From Psychrobacillus sp044762655 (GTDB lineage: Bacteria; Bacillota; Bacilli; Bacillales_A; Planococcaceae): a stretch of 64,000 bases of DNA. Location: assembly GCF_044762655.1 (NCBI RefSeq), contig NZ_JBIWER010000001.1, forward strand, positions 186,001 through 250,000, given 5' to 3'. The position numbers and the translations under genes were made by a program. The notes below the pieces were generated by a model. It did not search any database, was not told where the DNA came from, and was given only the letters and a program-made list of their open reading frames with translations. Positions 16,496 to 26,173 of this stretch are shown here, piece by piece (the first letter of the stretch is position 1; every line of letters begins with the position of its first letter).

Positions 16496-16948
16496 TTATT
16501 CCTTACTTCGTTTAAAAAAATAGTGACGATTTGGTCTTTCAAGCGGTGTAATGTTCATAATGAAATAGCCGACAATTAATATAAGAATAACTAGTGAATA
16601 AATTAATGTATCTATGGGATGATCATGCTCGACGATAATTAGGCGAATCATTGCAGTAATTCCTACATATAAAAAATACCTGAGTGGAAAATGATAGTCT
16701 TCCTTAAAATATTTAACAATCATCGTAATGAACTCAAAATATAAAAAGAAAATGAGGATATTTGCGAGGAATTGTTGATAATCACCAGCTCCAACAGTTA
16801 CCAAAATTTTAAAAAATACAGTTAACTCTTTAATAAGCAAAAAGGATAAAATAAACGCTAACAGTACTAGACAGAAATTCAGAAACATTTGCAACACCTT
16901 AGGGATAATCGTTAAAACTACAGAAAATTCTTTTCCAAACTTATCCAT
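16496..16948 (-). CDS. psiE: PsiE-family (phosphate-starvation-inducible E) membrane protein
   Basis: The 150-residue product has four hydrophobic helices (about 10-40, 55-75, 85-105, 115-135) and the PsiE features VLLAFILSFLLIKEL, FEFITMIVKYFKEDYHFPLRYFLYVGITAMIRLIIV and a conserved HDHP turn. The family is named after an E. coli phosphate-starvation gene; its biochemical role is unknown. GGGGGA lies upstream of the ATG. It stands alone between convergent and tandem neighbours in the variable zone. Confidence 0.85.
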   Translation of the reverse strand: MDKFGKEFSVVLTIIPKVLQMFLNFCLVLLAFILSFLLIKELTVFFKILVTVGAGDYQQFLANILIFFLYFEFITMIVKYFKEDYHFPLRYFLYVGITAMIRLIIVEHDHPIDTLIYSLVILILIVGYFIMNITPLERPNRHYFFKRSKE

Positions 16949-17129
16949 TTAAATCCCCCATTTCGAATATTCACTTCCATGTAGCACTTACCCTATCTAC
17001 TAAAATAGGTTCCTCCTATCGATCTTTTTAATAATCTATAGTATCGTTTAGAAAATCATAAACTGGAAAACGCTTCCAAGTCTAGACCTTTTGTTTAAAA
17101 ATAAAAAATAATCAAAACAAGACGCAGAC

Positions 17130-17165
17130 AAAAAAAGACCCGCCATAAATATAAACATGGTGGGT
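17130..17165 (-). terminator. terminator of the hprK-like gene
   Basis: ACCCGCCAT (17138-17146) pairs with ATGGTGGGT (17157-17165) with one G-U. On the minus strand it is followed by a run of T (plus-strand A-run near 17130-17136). It lies about 30 bp after the stop of the hprK-like gene. Confidence 0.85.
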
Positions 17166-17193
17166 ACTTTTGCATTATTTACTATTAGTTTTC

Positions 17194-18108
17194 TTATTCC
17201 ATTTCTTCCTCTAATCGTTTCACAAATTCTTCAGCAGCACTATACCCCTGTTGTTTTAAATACCAGTTATTTGCAGCTGCTTCTATTAAGCCAGCAACAT
17301 CTCGACCTGGTTGTAATTGGATTTGGATATGGGGAATTTGCACTCCCATATAATCTTTAAATTTTGTTTCTAATTCAAGTTCATTATTCAACGTGTTGCT
17401 TTCCCATTTAGTCAATTCGATATCCAATGCGATACGTGTCTCCTCTTGAAAAGCTGAGCGACCATAAAGACGAACGACATTTAAAAGTCCGATACTCCGT
17501 AAAGCCAAAAATTCTTTATTCTTTTCATTATGGGTTCCGAGAAGTGTTTGCGGACTTAGCTTTTTTAATACGACGATATCATCTGCTATTAATCTATGAC
17601 CGCGTCCTATTAATGTATGAGCTGTTTCACTTTTACCAACACCCGATTTTCCACGCAACAAGATTCCCATACCGGAGACATTTACACAAACACCATGTAT
17701 CGAAATTTCTGGAGCCATAGCTTTTACAACAAATGCATCAAGTTTTGCACTCACTTCGCTTGTAGAATCATTTGTACGCAAAACAGGTATTCCGTTTTCT
17801 AAGCAATATTGAAGTAGACCGTTTGGCTCTTTTTGATTGGAGGTAATAATAATACATGGCGGATCGTACGAAAGGATATGCCCAATACGCAATTTACACT
17901 CTTCTTCGTCCAAAGTATATAAATAATTTATTTCGTTTTTTCCTAATATATGAATATATTCAGGGGTAATAAAATCAAACATCCCCATGAACTCCAATCC
18001 TGGTCTACGCACTTTACTTTGCTTCAATTCCCTATGCAGCTGATCCTCACCTGATAGCAACTCAAATGAAAACCTTTTTACTATATCTTTAACAGTTATT
18101 TTTTCCAT
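17194..18108 (-). CDS. hprK: divergent HPr kinase/phosphorylase homologue
   Basis: HprK phosphorylates HPr on Ser46 as the switch for carbon catabolite repression and also removes that phosphate. The 304-residue protein matches the family throughout: N-terminal regulatory domain (1-130), catalytic-region His138 in ISIHGV, Walker A GKSGVGKS at 153-160, Asp176-Asp177 in RLIADDIV, and QPGRD near 267. The family signature E-[IV]-R-G is ALRS at 202-205, so the usual acidic residue is missing. It is monocistronic, not beside lgt, and its ribosome-binding site is weak. It may be the genome's only HprK, a paralogue, or a kinase for another substrate. The symbol is provisional. Confidence 0.75.
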   Translation of the reverse strand: MEKITVKDIVKRFSFELLSGEDQLHRELKQSKVRRPGLEFMGMFDFITPEYIHILGKNEINYLYTLDEEECKLRIGHILSYDPPCIIITSNQKEPNGLLQYCLENGIPVLRTNDSTSEVSAKLDAFVVKAMAPEISIHGVCVNVSGMGILLRGKSGVGKSETAHTLIGRGHRLIADDIVVLKKLSPQTLLGTHNEKNKEFLALRSIGLLNVVRLYGRSAFQEETRIALDIELTKWESNTLNNELELETKFKDYMGVQIPHIQIQLQPGRDVAGLIEAAANNWYLKQQGYSAAEEFVKRLEEEME

Positions 18109-18820
18109 CTATTTTTCTCTCGCCTTCTAAAATAAAGCATTGTTCCAACAGTTCTTAACAGGTAATTATTTTTAATATAGTACCATATTTTATCAATGAT
18201 AAGTTAAAATTTGAGCACAAATTCACATATTTTCCTCATATCATCGAAATAGAATAATCTTCCACATCATCTTGTATAAGATCATCCACACAAAAAGACA
18301 TAATGGTCCTTAAAGGTTAAAACCTGTTACTATCAGTTTCGAAGGGTTTTAGATTGACGTTCACCAGAAGATTTCCGAGTGAATTTTTAGGGATATTGGT
18401 TGTGACTTCCGTCAGTATCAATATCTTTTTTTTCGGTAATCTTATTGTGTTTTTCTATCCGTCGCCCTCTTGAAACTTTTAGAATCAGGTAAGTGCGTTT
18501 GAGAATAACTAGTAATAAATACTTTCCTATTGATAAAGCAAGCTAACGAAGATACAATTTCGTTCGCTATTTGTCTTCATTATTTAGGACTATGCTTCAT
18601 CACAGAGTTGAGTACTACTCCCTTTATTGTTTGCAGTGAAAGGAATCGACTCCAGCGGGAATGCGTTAGGCGAAGACATTGGCCGAACTTTATTTGAGCA
18701 TAGTTTTCGCGACGAGTAACCGCAAGAGCATATGTTTTCGAGCGAGGAGGCTTGTTCTCTAAAATATTATATATTTTATTCTTTGAAAAAGAATATTCAT
18801 TGTTAATGATTACACCAATA
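18109..18820. other. 712-bp gene-free region with one degenerate repeat
   Basis: No convincing gene on either strand. It holds the upstream region of the hprK-like gene, an imperfect hairpin at 18541-18568 (AACGAA with TTCGTT), and a decayed copy of the window's GC-rich repeat between about 18631 and 18752. The rest is AT-rich without clear structure. Confidence 0.6.
18631..18752 (-). repeat. degenerate copy of the GC-rich intergenic repeat
   Basis: TTGCAGTGAAAGG followed by GACTCCAGCGGGA aligns with the inner half of the copy at 60491-60619 (TTGTAGTGAAAGG, GACTCCTGTGGGA). GAGCGAGGAGGC near 18741-18752 recalls the copy at 32480-32549. The diagnostic CCCACGGAAAGCG block is lost. Confidence 0.55.
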
Positions 18821-18852
18821 AAGGCGCTCACCCAATTCATAGGGAGCGCCTT
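18821..18852 (-). terminator. terminator at the 3' end of the pyr operon
   Basis: AAGGCGCTC (18821-18829) pairs exactly with GAGCGCCTT (18844-18852). On the minus strand the stem is followed by TTTATT. It starts 11 bp after the pyrE stop and closes the pyrimidine operon. Confidence 0.85.
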
Positions 18853-18862
18853 ATTATATACG

Positions 18863-19495
18863 TTATTTCAATAACCCTTGTTTTAAATCATTATGCCATT
18901 TAGAAAGCATTGGAACATCCTCTTCCGTTACTGTTCCAGCTTCTTTTGCAGCAGTTGTTAATGCATTATAGTTTGTTAAACTAACAAAGGTAATACCTGC
19001 TTCTTCAAAGGCTTGTTCAGCTTTTGGCAGTCCATAAGTAAAAATACTAACTACACCTAGTACTTCTAATCCTTCTTTACGAAGGGCTTCCACTGCAACT
19101 AGACTGCTCCCACCTGTGGAGATTAAATCTTCAATTACTACTACTTTTTGTCCCGCGACTACTTTACCTTCAATTTGATTGCCTCGGCCATGCTCTTTTG
19201 CTTTTGACCGAACATACATCATCGGAAGTTCCAGTACATCACTCACCCATGCAGCATGAGGAATACCTGCAGTAGCCGTACCTGCTACTGCTTCTGTACC
19301 AGGAAAATTTTGTTCGATTGCTTCTGCTAAGCCTTGTGCAATTTCTTTTCTAACGGCAGGTGATGACATAGTTATTCGGTTATCACAGTAGATTGGGGAT
19401 TTGATGCCAGATGCCCATGTGAATTGGTCGGTAGGTTTTAATTCAACTGCACCAACCTCAAGAAGCGCCTTGGCAATTTTGTTTTCTAAACTCAT
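18863..19495 (-). CDS. pyrE: orotate phosphoribosyltransferase
   Basis: Adds PRPP to orotate to make orotidine 5'-monophosphate. The start at the ATG at 19495 (MSLENKIAKAL) has GGGAGG about 7 bp upstream and overlaps the pyrF stop in ATGA fashion; the frame runs five codons further upstream. The 210 residues contain the PRPP motif VVVIEDLISTGGSSL and GTATAGIPHAAWV. Last gene of the operon; forms UMP together with PyrF just upstream. Confidence 0.97.
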   Translation of the reverse strand: MSLENKIAKALLEVGAVELKPTDQFTWASGIKSPIYCDNRITMSSPAVRKEIAQGLAEAIEQNFPGTEAVAGTATAGIPHAAWVSDVLELPMMYVRSKAKEHGRGNQIEGKVVAGQKVVVIEDLISTGGSSLVAVEALRKEGLEVLGVVSIFTYGLPKAEQAFEEAGITFVSLTNYNALTTAAKEAGTVTEEDVPMLSKWHNDLKQGLLK

Positions 19496-20202
19496 GCATT
19501 TTCCTCCCACATTTTCAAAATAGTTTCATATATTTGTACAGGATTTTCAGCTCTTGTTATAGCTCTTCCTACAACAATATGAGAAGAACCAAGGATTCGT
19601 GCTTTTGCTGGAGTGGCAACACGAACCTGATCATGCGCTTCACCTTCAGCTAAACGAATACCAGGGGTAACACGTAGAAATTCTGGTCCACATGCATCTG
19701 TGATTTTTTTTGCTTCCAAAACGGAGCAAACGACTCCATCTAGTGCAGCTGATTTAGCTAGTTCTGAATAATGAACAACGGACTCCTCAATCGTCGTTTG
19801 AATCATCTGTTCCTGCTGCATTTGCTGTTCAGAAGTTGAAGTTAGCTGAGTTACCGCAATAATGGAAGGTCTATTGTTGCCTGCTGCTGTCCCTGCATCT
19901 AATCCTTCACGTGCAGCAATCATCATATCCGCTCCACCAGCGGCATGCACATTTACTAAATCTGCTCCTAAACGAGCGAGACCTTTCATCGCTTGACCCA
20001 CAGTATTCGGAATATCATGTAATTTTAAATCCAAGAAAACATCATGACCCATTTCTTTCAATTTATAAACGATAGCAGGTCCTTCTTGTAAATATAGTTC
20101 CATTCCTACTTTGACAAATAATGATTGCTCAAATGGAGTTAGAAATTCGTATGCTTCTTCTGCAGAGGCAAAGTCTAATGCAATAATTGGACTGCTTTTC
20201 AT
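19492..20202 (-). CDS. pyrF: orotidine 5'-phosphate decarboxylase
   Basis: Decarboxylates OMP to UMP, the last step of de novo UMP synthesis. The 236-residue barrel has IIALDFAS with the first Asp, the catalytic array FLDLKLHDIPNTV (Asp-Lys-Asp), TPGIRL, and the phosphate-gripping VVGRAITRAENP. Overlaps pyrD by 4 bp upstream and pyrE by 4 bp downstream. Confidence 0.97.
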   Translation of the reverse strand: MKSSPIIALDFASAEEAYEFLTPFEQSLFVKVGMELYLQEGPAIVYKLKEMGHDVFLDLKLHDIPNTVGQAMKGLARLGADLVNVHAAGGADMMIAAREGLDAGTAAGNNRPSIIAVTQLTSTSEQQMQQEQMIQTTIEESVVHYSELAKSAALDGVVCSVLEAKKITDACGPEFLRVTPGIRLAEGEAHDQVRVATPAKARILGSSHIVVGRAITRAENPVQIYETILKMWEENA

Positions 20203-21113
20203 AGTCGATGACTCCTTCCAACAAGATCCGATACTCTCTCAAATCCAAGTTCATCTAATTTTTCTGGAAGCTGCTCGATTAGATTCGGACATATAAATGG
20301 ATCTACAAAATTTGCTGTTCCGACGGCAACCGCACTCGCACCTGCTGACATGAAATCAATGACATCATCGATAGTAGAAACTCCTCCCATCCCGATAATT
20401 GGAATGGATACTTGCTTTGCTACCTCATATACCATGCGAAGTGCTACTGGTTTAATAGCTGGACCAGATAAACCACCTGTAACGTTTGCAATTACCGGAC
20501 GACCATTTTTTGTGTCTAAGCGCATACCAAGTAACGTATTAATCATTGTAATACCATCAGCTCCACCAGCTTCTACCGCTTTTGCAATTTCTCCAATATC
20601 AGTTACATTCGGAGATAACTTCACATACACTGGGACAGAAGATACTGCTTTTACCGCTTTGGTCAATTCTTCCGCAACAAAAGGATTTGTACCAAATGTA
20701 ATTCCGCCTTGTTTAACATTAGGACAAGAAATATTCAGTTCCAGTGCTTGCACATTTGGCGCCTTTGAAATTGCTTCTGCTACTGTGACATAATCCTCTG
20801 TTGTGTAGCCTGCTACGTTTGCTATAATCGGCACTTCATATTGCTCAAGCCAAGTCAGTTCATTTTCCAACACTTTTTTTAATCCAGGGTTTTGCAGACC
20901 AATTGCATTTAACATTCCTGCCGGTGTTTCTGCCACACGGGGTGTAGGATTACCTAATCTCGTTTCTGGCGTTGTTGCCTTAATCATAATTGCACCTAGC
21001 TTAGACAAATCATATAATTTTGCATATTCTTTTCCGAACCCAAAGCAACCAGAGGCTGGCATGATTGGGTTTTTCAAAGAAAGCCCTGGTAGTTCAATAG
21101 CTAATCTATTCAT
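20199..21113 (-). CDS. pyrD: dihydroorotate dehydrogenase, class 1B catalytic subunit
   Basis: FMN enzyme oxidising dihydroorotate to orotate; class 1B enzymes pass electrons to NAD through PyrK. The ATG at 21113 is preceded by AGGAG and overlaps the pyrK stop (ATGA), giving MNRLAIELPGLSLKNP and 304 residues. The in-frame extension to 21155 is not conserved. Visible motifs: PASGCFGFGKEY, NISCPNVKQGG with the catalytic Cys that distinguishes class 1, YVKLSPNVTD, and GMGGVSTIDD. The pairing with pyrK confirms the 1B type. Confidence 0.96.
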   Translation of the reverse strand: MNRLAIELPGLSLKNPIMPASGCFGFGKEYAKLYDLSKLGAIMIKATTPETRLGNPTPRVAETPAGMLNAIGLQNPGLKKVLENELTWLEQYEVPIIANVAGYTTEDYVTVAEAISKAPNVQALELNISCPNVKQGGITFGTNPFVAEELTKAVKAVSSVPVYVKLSPNVTDIGEIAKAVEAGGADGITMINTLLGMRLDTKNGRPVIANVTGGLSGPAIKPVALRMVYEVAKQVSIPIIGMGGVSTIDDVIDFMSAGASAVAVGTANFVDPFICPNLIEQLPEKLDELGFERVSDLVGRSHRL

Positions 21114-21886
21114 ACTCGAACAACTCCTGACGGGAACACTGGACCATCTGAACAAACTTTTACATAATCAGCATCCATTTTCTCTGTTGTATCGCAAACA
21201 CACGCGAAGCATGCACCAATTCCACAGCCCATCCGTTGCTCAAAAGATAAATAACCTTCTTTATCTGGGTACATTTTTTCAAGTGCAGCAAGCATCGGTG
21301 TTGGACCACAACTATAGTAGACCGCAAAATCGTCCTGTAATGTCTCTAATACATTCGTTACAAAGCCCGTATGACCATGGCTGCCATCCGCAGTTACAAT
21401 ATAGGTTTCTCCTAGTTCTTGAAATTGTTTTTCATAAAAAACAACATCTTCCGACTGAAATCCTAACACATGGATAGGTTGTACGCCTTTTTCTACAAGT
21501 CTTTGGGATAGTTCATATAGAGGTGGTACACCAATTCCTCCACCTACTAGCAAAGCCTTTTGACCGGCTTCTACTTTATCAATCGGAAAACCATTTCCAA
21601 GAGGTCCAAGTACATCGATTTGGTCCCCTTGTTTTTTCTTAGAAAGAAGTGTAGTTCCTCTTCCATCTGCTCGGTAAATCATCGTAAACTCTAATTTCTC
21701 TTTATTTATTGAGGAGACACTTATCGGTCTTCTTAACAATGGCTCCATTTGATCAGACACTCGAAGATGAACAAATTTGCCTGGCTCTTTCATATCCAGT
21801 ACAAGCTGTCCAGTCAATGTGAGTTCAAAAATGTTCGTCGCAATTGTTCTTTGTTTTACGACTTGCATTTGTTCTTGTCTAATCAT
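21110..21886 (-). CDS. pyrK: dihydroorotate dehydrogenase electron-transfer subunit
   Basis: FAD and [2Fe-2S] subunit that lets PyrD use NAD. The 258 residues hold an N-terminal FAD domain (RPISVSSI, with the Arg that contacts FAD), an NAD-binding domain with GGGIGVPPLYEL and YSCGPTPML, and the C-terminal cluster motif CGIGACFACVC with a later Cys in VKVCSDGPVF. Overlaps carB and pyrD by 4 bp each. Confidence 0.96.
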   Translation of the reverse strand: MIRQEQMQVVKQRTIATNIFELTLTGQLVLDMKEPGKFVHLRVSDQMEPLLRRPISVSSINKEKLEFTMIYRADGRGTTLLSKKKQGDQIDVLGPLGNGFPIDKVEAGQKALLVGGGIGVPPLYELSQRLVEKGVQPIHVLGFQSEDVVFYEKQFQELGETYIVTADGSHGHTGFVTNVLETLQDDFAVYYSCGPTPMLAALEKMYPDKEGYLSFEQRMGCGIGACFACVCDTTEKMDADYVKVCSDGPVFPSGVVRV

Positions 21887-24800
21887 GCTTTAACCTCCTG
21901 GTGTTTCATAGTCTCCGTTGAGAATGTCATCGATTCAATTACACGTAGCATTGCTTCAGCGGTATCTAAGGAAGTTAAACATGGAATACCATTTTCTACA
22001 GACTCTCTACGAATACGGAATCCATCACGTTCTGGCTGCATTCCTTTTGTTAACGTGTTGATGATAAATTGCGCTTCCCCTTTTTGAATTACATCTAGTA
22101 AGGTAGTTCCTTTTGCACCGATTTTATCGACAATGTCTACAGGAATTCCAGCATTTTTAATTGCTTCTGCAGTTCCTTGCGTTGCCATAATTCGGAATCC
22201 TATTGCGTAAAACCTTTTCGCAATTTCTGTGCCTTCTTCTTTATCTTTATCCGAAATTGTCATTAGTACTGTTCCATGGTCTTTAATTTCCATGCCTGCT
22301 GCTGCTAATCCTTTATATAATGCTTTTTCAAGTGTAATGTCTTTACCCATTACTTCCCCAGTAGATTTCATCTCAGGTCCAAGCGTAATGTCTACACGAC
22401 GAAGTTTCGCAAAGCTGAACACTGGTACTTTTACATATACTCCTGGGCTATTTGGTGCAAGTCCTGGTGTATATCCTTGTTCAATAATCGTTTGGCCTAA
22501 AATCGCTTTTGTTGCAATATTTGCCATTGGAATGGAAGTAATTTTACTTAAGAATGGTACTGTACGACTAGAACGTGGATTTACTTCAATTACGTAAACC
22601 TCATCTTTTGAGATGACATATTGAATATTCATCAATCCTACAATTTTCAATCCTTTTGCAAGTCTTGTTGTGTAATCAACTAGAGTATCAATTTGGTTTT
22701 GTGAAAGCTTTTGTGGCGGATATACAGCAATTGAGTCACCTGAATGTACTCCTGCACGCTCTATATGTTCCATTATTCCTGGTATTAATACATTTTCACC
22801 ATCACAAATTGCATCTACTTCAATTTCTGTTCCTGTTAAGTATCGATCAATCAGTACAGGTTTTTCAGGGCTTGCTTCCACCGCATTCTCCATATAATGT
22901 TTGATCTCATCTTCGCTATATACAATTTGCATCGCACGTCCACCAAGTACGTAAGAAGGTCTAACTAGTACTGGATATCCTATTTCATTAGCAATACTTG
23001 TAGCTTCTTCAACTGAAACGGCAGTTTTTCCAAGCGGCTGCGGAATATCGATTTCATGAAGAGCAGCTTCAAATTTGTTACGGTTTTCTGCACGATCAAT
23101 GTCTTCAAGTGTTGTACCTAGAATTTTAACGCCTCTCTCTTCTAGTCCAGCTGCTAAATTGATTGCTGTTTGTCCACCGAACTGTACGACTACACCCTTT
23201 GGTTGCTCTAAGTCAACGATATGCATTACATCCTCAAGTGTTAGTGGTTCAAAGTATAATTTATCCGAGATAGAGAAGTCGGTTGAAACTGTTTCAGGGT
23301 TATTATTAATAATAATTGCTTCATAGCCTGCTTCTTTTATTGCCCATACAGAATGGACAGTTGCGTAGTCAAACTCAACCCCTTGACCGATGCGAATCGG
23401 ACCTGACCCTAGTACAATTACGCTTTCTTTTTCCGTACGAATGGATTCATTTTCCTCTTCGTACGTTCCGTAGAAGTAAGGTGTTTCCGACTCAAATTCC
23501 CCTGCGCAAGTATCAACCATTTTGTAGACTGGTACAATTCCGTTTTCTTTTTTAAAGTTATATACTTCTAATTCTTTTACATTCCAATATTTCGCAATAG
23601 TTTTATCTGCAAAGCCCATACGTTTTGCTTTATATAATACTTCTTGATCGAAAGGGTTAGCTTGGATTACTTGTTCGTACTTCACGATATTTTGAAGTTT
23701 GTTAAGGAAGAATAAATCAATTTGGCTCCACTCGTGAATTGTTTCTACAGTTATTCCACGACGAAGTGCTTCTCCTATGAAGAAAAGTCTCTCATCTCCT
23801 GCACGACGAATTCGTTTTTCCATCCATGCATCTGTAATAGACTCACTGTTTTTCATTTCGATATGGAAATGACCTGTTTCAAGTGAACGAATGGATTTAA
23901 GGATCGCTTCTTCAAATGTACGTCCAAGTGACATTACTTCCCCAGTTGCTTTCATTTGTGTGCCAAGATTACGTTTAGCCGATTCAAATTTATCGAAGGG
24001 CCATCTTGGAATTTTCGCTACAATATAATCCAATGCAGGCTCGAAGCAAGCGTACGTTTTTTGAGTAACTGGATTCATCATTTCATCCAGTGTAAGACCT
24101 ACTGCGATTTTTGCTGCAAGTTTAGCGATAGGATACCCAGTTGCTTTTGAAGCAAGCGCAGAAGAACGACTTACACGTGGGTTAACCTCGATAATATAGT
24201 AATTGAAGCTATGTGGATCAAGTGCTAACTGTACGTTACACCCACCTTCAATTTTCAGTGCACGAATTATTTTCAGAGAAACATTACGAAGCATTTGATT
24301 TTCACGATCGGATAATGTTTGTGTTGGGGCAACTACAATTGAATCCCCTGTATGAATCCCAACAGCATCGAAGTTTTCCATATTACATACAACAATTGCG
24401 TTATCCGCAGAATCACGCATTACTTCATACTCTATCTCTTTATATCCAGCAATTGATTTTTCAAGTAGACATTGAGTCACAGGGCTGTATTTTAAACCAC
24501 TCGTCACAATTTCAGCTAAATCAGCATCATTGTAACAAATACCTCCCCCTGTTCCACCTAATGTAAATGCTGGACGAACGATAACTGGATAACCAATACG
24601 TTCTACGAATGTTTTCGCTTCTTCAAGATTATGGATAATATCACTATCTGGAACTGGTTCATTTAATTCATTCATCAGTGAACGGAATAGATCACGGTCT
24701 TCTGCTTTGTGAATTGCTTCTAGTTTTGTACCTAATATTTCGATTCCTAGCTCATCTAAAATACCAGATTTATCGAGCTCAATTGCCATATTCAATCCAG

Positions 24801-25080
24801 TTTGTCCACCAAGTGTAGGTAAAATTGCATCTGGACGTTCTTTACGAATGATTTTGCTTACAAATGGTAATGTAAGGGGTTCAATATAAACCTTATCCGC
24901 AATTTCTGTATCCGTCATAATAGTTGCAGGATTGGAGTTTACTAAAATAACGCTATACCCTTCTTCTCTTAGTGAAATACACGCTTGTGTACCAGCGTAG
25001 TCAAATTCAGCAGCTTGACCGATAACGATTGGACCTGAACCTATTACTAGTATTGTTTTTATATCTTTACGTTTAGGCAT
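21883..25080 (-). CDS. carB: carbamoyl-phosphate synthase large subunit (pyrimidine)
   Basis: Makes carbamoyl phosphate from bicarbonate, ammonia and two ATP; PyrAB in B. subtilis. I chose the ATG at 25080, which has AAGGAGA 7 bp upstream and gives MPKRKDIKTILVIGSGPI, for 1065 residues. Two homologous ATP-grasp halves are visible: VIGSGPIVIGQAAEFDYAG with TLGGQTGLNMA, and VLGSGPIRIGQGVEFDYA with QFGGQTAINLA. The C-terminal MGS-like allosteric domain (about 935-1065) contains AIGFRIMATQGTAEAI. It overlaps carA by 8 bp. Confidence 0.97.
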   Translation of the reverse strand: MPKRKDIKTILVIGSGPIVIGQAAEFDYAGTQACISLREEGYSVILVNSNPATIMTDTEIADKVYIEPLTLPFVSKIIRKERPDAILPTLGGQTGLNMAIELDKSGILDELGIEILGTKLEAIHKAEDRDLFRSLMNELNEPVPDSDIIHNLEEAKTFVERIGYPVIVRPAFTLGGTGGGICYNDADLAEIVTSGLKYSPVTQCLLEKSIAGYKEIEYEVMRDSADNAIVVCNMENFDAVGIHTGDSIVVAPTQTLSDRENQMLRNVSLKIIRALKIEGGCNVQLALDPHSFNYYIIEVNPRVSRSSALASKATGYPIAKLAAKIAVGLTLDEMMNPVTQKTYACFEPALDYIVAKIPRWPFDKFESAKRNLGTQMKATGEVMSLGRTFEEAILKSIRSLETGHFHIEMKNSESITDAWMEKRIRRAGDERLFFIGEALRRGITVETIHEWSQIDLFFLNKLQNIVKYEQVIQANPFDQEVLYKAKRMGFADKTIAKYWNVKELEVYNFKKENGIVPVYKMVDTCAGEFESETPYFYGTYEEENESIRTEKESVIVLGSGPIRIGQGVEFDYATVHSVWAIKEAGYEAIIINNNPETVSTDFSISDKLYFEPLTLEDVMHIVDLEQPKGVVVQFGGQTAINLAAGLEERGVKILGTTLEDIDRAENRNKFEAALHEIDIPQPLGKTAVSVEEATSIANEIGYPVLVRPSYVLGGRAMQIVYSEDEIKHYMENAVEASPEKPVLIDRYLTGTEIEVDAICDGENVLIPGIMEHIERAGVHSGDSIAVYPPQKLSQNQIDTLVDYTTRLAKGLKIVGLMNIQYVISKDEVYVIEVNPRSSRTVPFLSKITSIPMANIATKAILGQTIIEQGYTPGLAPNSPGVYVKVPVFSFAKLRRVDITLGPEMKSTGEVMGKDITLEKALYKGLAAAGMEIKDHGTVLMTISDKDKEEGTEIAKRFYAIGFRIMATQGTAEAIKNAGIPVDIVDKIGAKGTTLLDVIQKGEAQFIINTLTKGMQPERDGFRIRRESVENGIPCLTSLDTAEAMLRVIESMTFSTETMKHQEVKA

Positions 25081-26173
25081 GTGAATTCTCCTTTTTGCTT
25101 TCAGCATTCATTAATTCGATAAACTCATCAAATAGATGTTTTGAATCTTCTGGTCCTGATGATCCTTCTGGGTGGAACTGAACACAAAATACCGGGAATT
25201 TAGTATGTCTTACCCCTTCTACTGTTCCATCATTTAACGCTATATGTGTTATTTCTAAATCTGTTTGTGAGATCGAATCTGCATCTATTGCATATCCATG
25301 ATTTTGAGAAGTCAATTCTGTTCTTCCGGTTCTTAAATCTTTTACTGGATGATTCCCACCACGATGACCAAATTTCAACTTAAAGGATGTTGCCCCACTT
25401 GCAAGTGAAATAAGTTGATGTCCTAGACATACTCCGAAAATCGGCACTTTTCCGATAATGCCTTTTACCATTTCAACTGCTTCTGGAATATCAGTGGGAT
25501 CGCCAGGGCCATTAGATAACATGACACCATCTGGGTACATACCTAGAATATCAGCTGCAGAAGTGTTATAAGGGACAACAATAATATCGCAATCTCGTTT
25601 GTTTAGCTCTCTTAAAATGCCGTGTTTCATGCCAAAGTCCACAAGTACGACTCTTTTACCGCGTCCGGGACTTGGATATGGTCGAGTTATGGAAACCTGT
25701 TCTACTACATTTCTTGGGATTTCTGTAGCTTGAAGTTCTTTTACTACTTCTTCTACGTTCACTTCTTCATCAGCATTAGTAAGTCTTCCTTTTAAAGAAC
25801 CATGCATTCGAATAATGCGTGTTAGCTTTCTAGTATCAATTCCTTCAATTCCAGGAACGTTTTTCGCATGTAAAAATTCACTTAAAGAAGCAGTAATTCT
25901 AAAATTCGATGGTTGTTCAGCAAGCTCTCTTACAACAACTCCGGAAAGCCCTATTTTAATAGCTTCAAAATCATCTGGATTAATACCATAGTTACCAACC
26001 ATTGGATACGTAAATGTTAATATTTGCCCACAGTTAGAAGGATCAGATATGGATTCCTGATAGCCAGTCATTGCAGTTGTAAAAATTACTTCACCAATTG
26101 TTCCTTCTTCACTTCCAAATGCATTCCCTTTAAATACCGTACCATCTTCTAATATTAAGTATCTTGTTTTCAT
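25073..26173 (-). CDS. carA: carbamoyl-phosphate synthase small subunit (glutaminase)
   Basis: Hydrolyses glutamine and channels ammonia to CarB; PyrAA in B. subtilis. The start ATG at 26173 has AGGAGG upstream and overlaps the pyrC stop (ATGA), giving MKTRYLILEDGTVFKG and 366 residues. The N-terminal CPSase domain includes GYQESISDPSN. The class I amidotransferase domain has the nucleophile Cys in FGVCLGHQLI and the His-Glu pair in VQFHPEGSSGPED. Confidence 0.97.
   Translation of the reverse strand: MKTRYLILEDGTVFKGNAFGSEEGTIGEVIFTTAMTGYQESISDPSNCGQILTFTYPMVGNYGINPDDFEAIKIGLSGVVVRELAEQPSNFRITASLSEFLHAKNVPGIEGIDTRKLTRIIRMHGSLKGRLTNADEEVNVEEVVKELQATEIPRNVVEQVSITRPYPSPGRGKRVVLVDFGMKHGILRELNKRDCDIIVVPYNTSAADILGMYPDGVMLSNGPGDPTDIPEAVEMVKGIIGKVPIFGVCLGHQLISLASGATSFKLKFGHRGGNHPVKDLRTGRTELTSQNHGYAIDADSISQTDLEITHIALNDGTVEGVRHTKFPVFCVQFHPEGSSGPEDSKHLFDEFIELMNAESKKENSHA

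Noticed and set aside
18580..18840. Minus-strand open frame of 86 codons upstream of pyrE's terminator
   Set aside because: It lies over the decayed GC-rich repeat and runs into the pyr terminator; composition and lack of a start site argue against a gene.
22656..24566. Long plus-strand frames opposite carB
   Set aside because: They are antisense shadows of the strongly conserved carB coding sequence.
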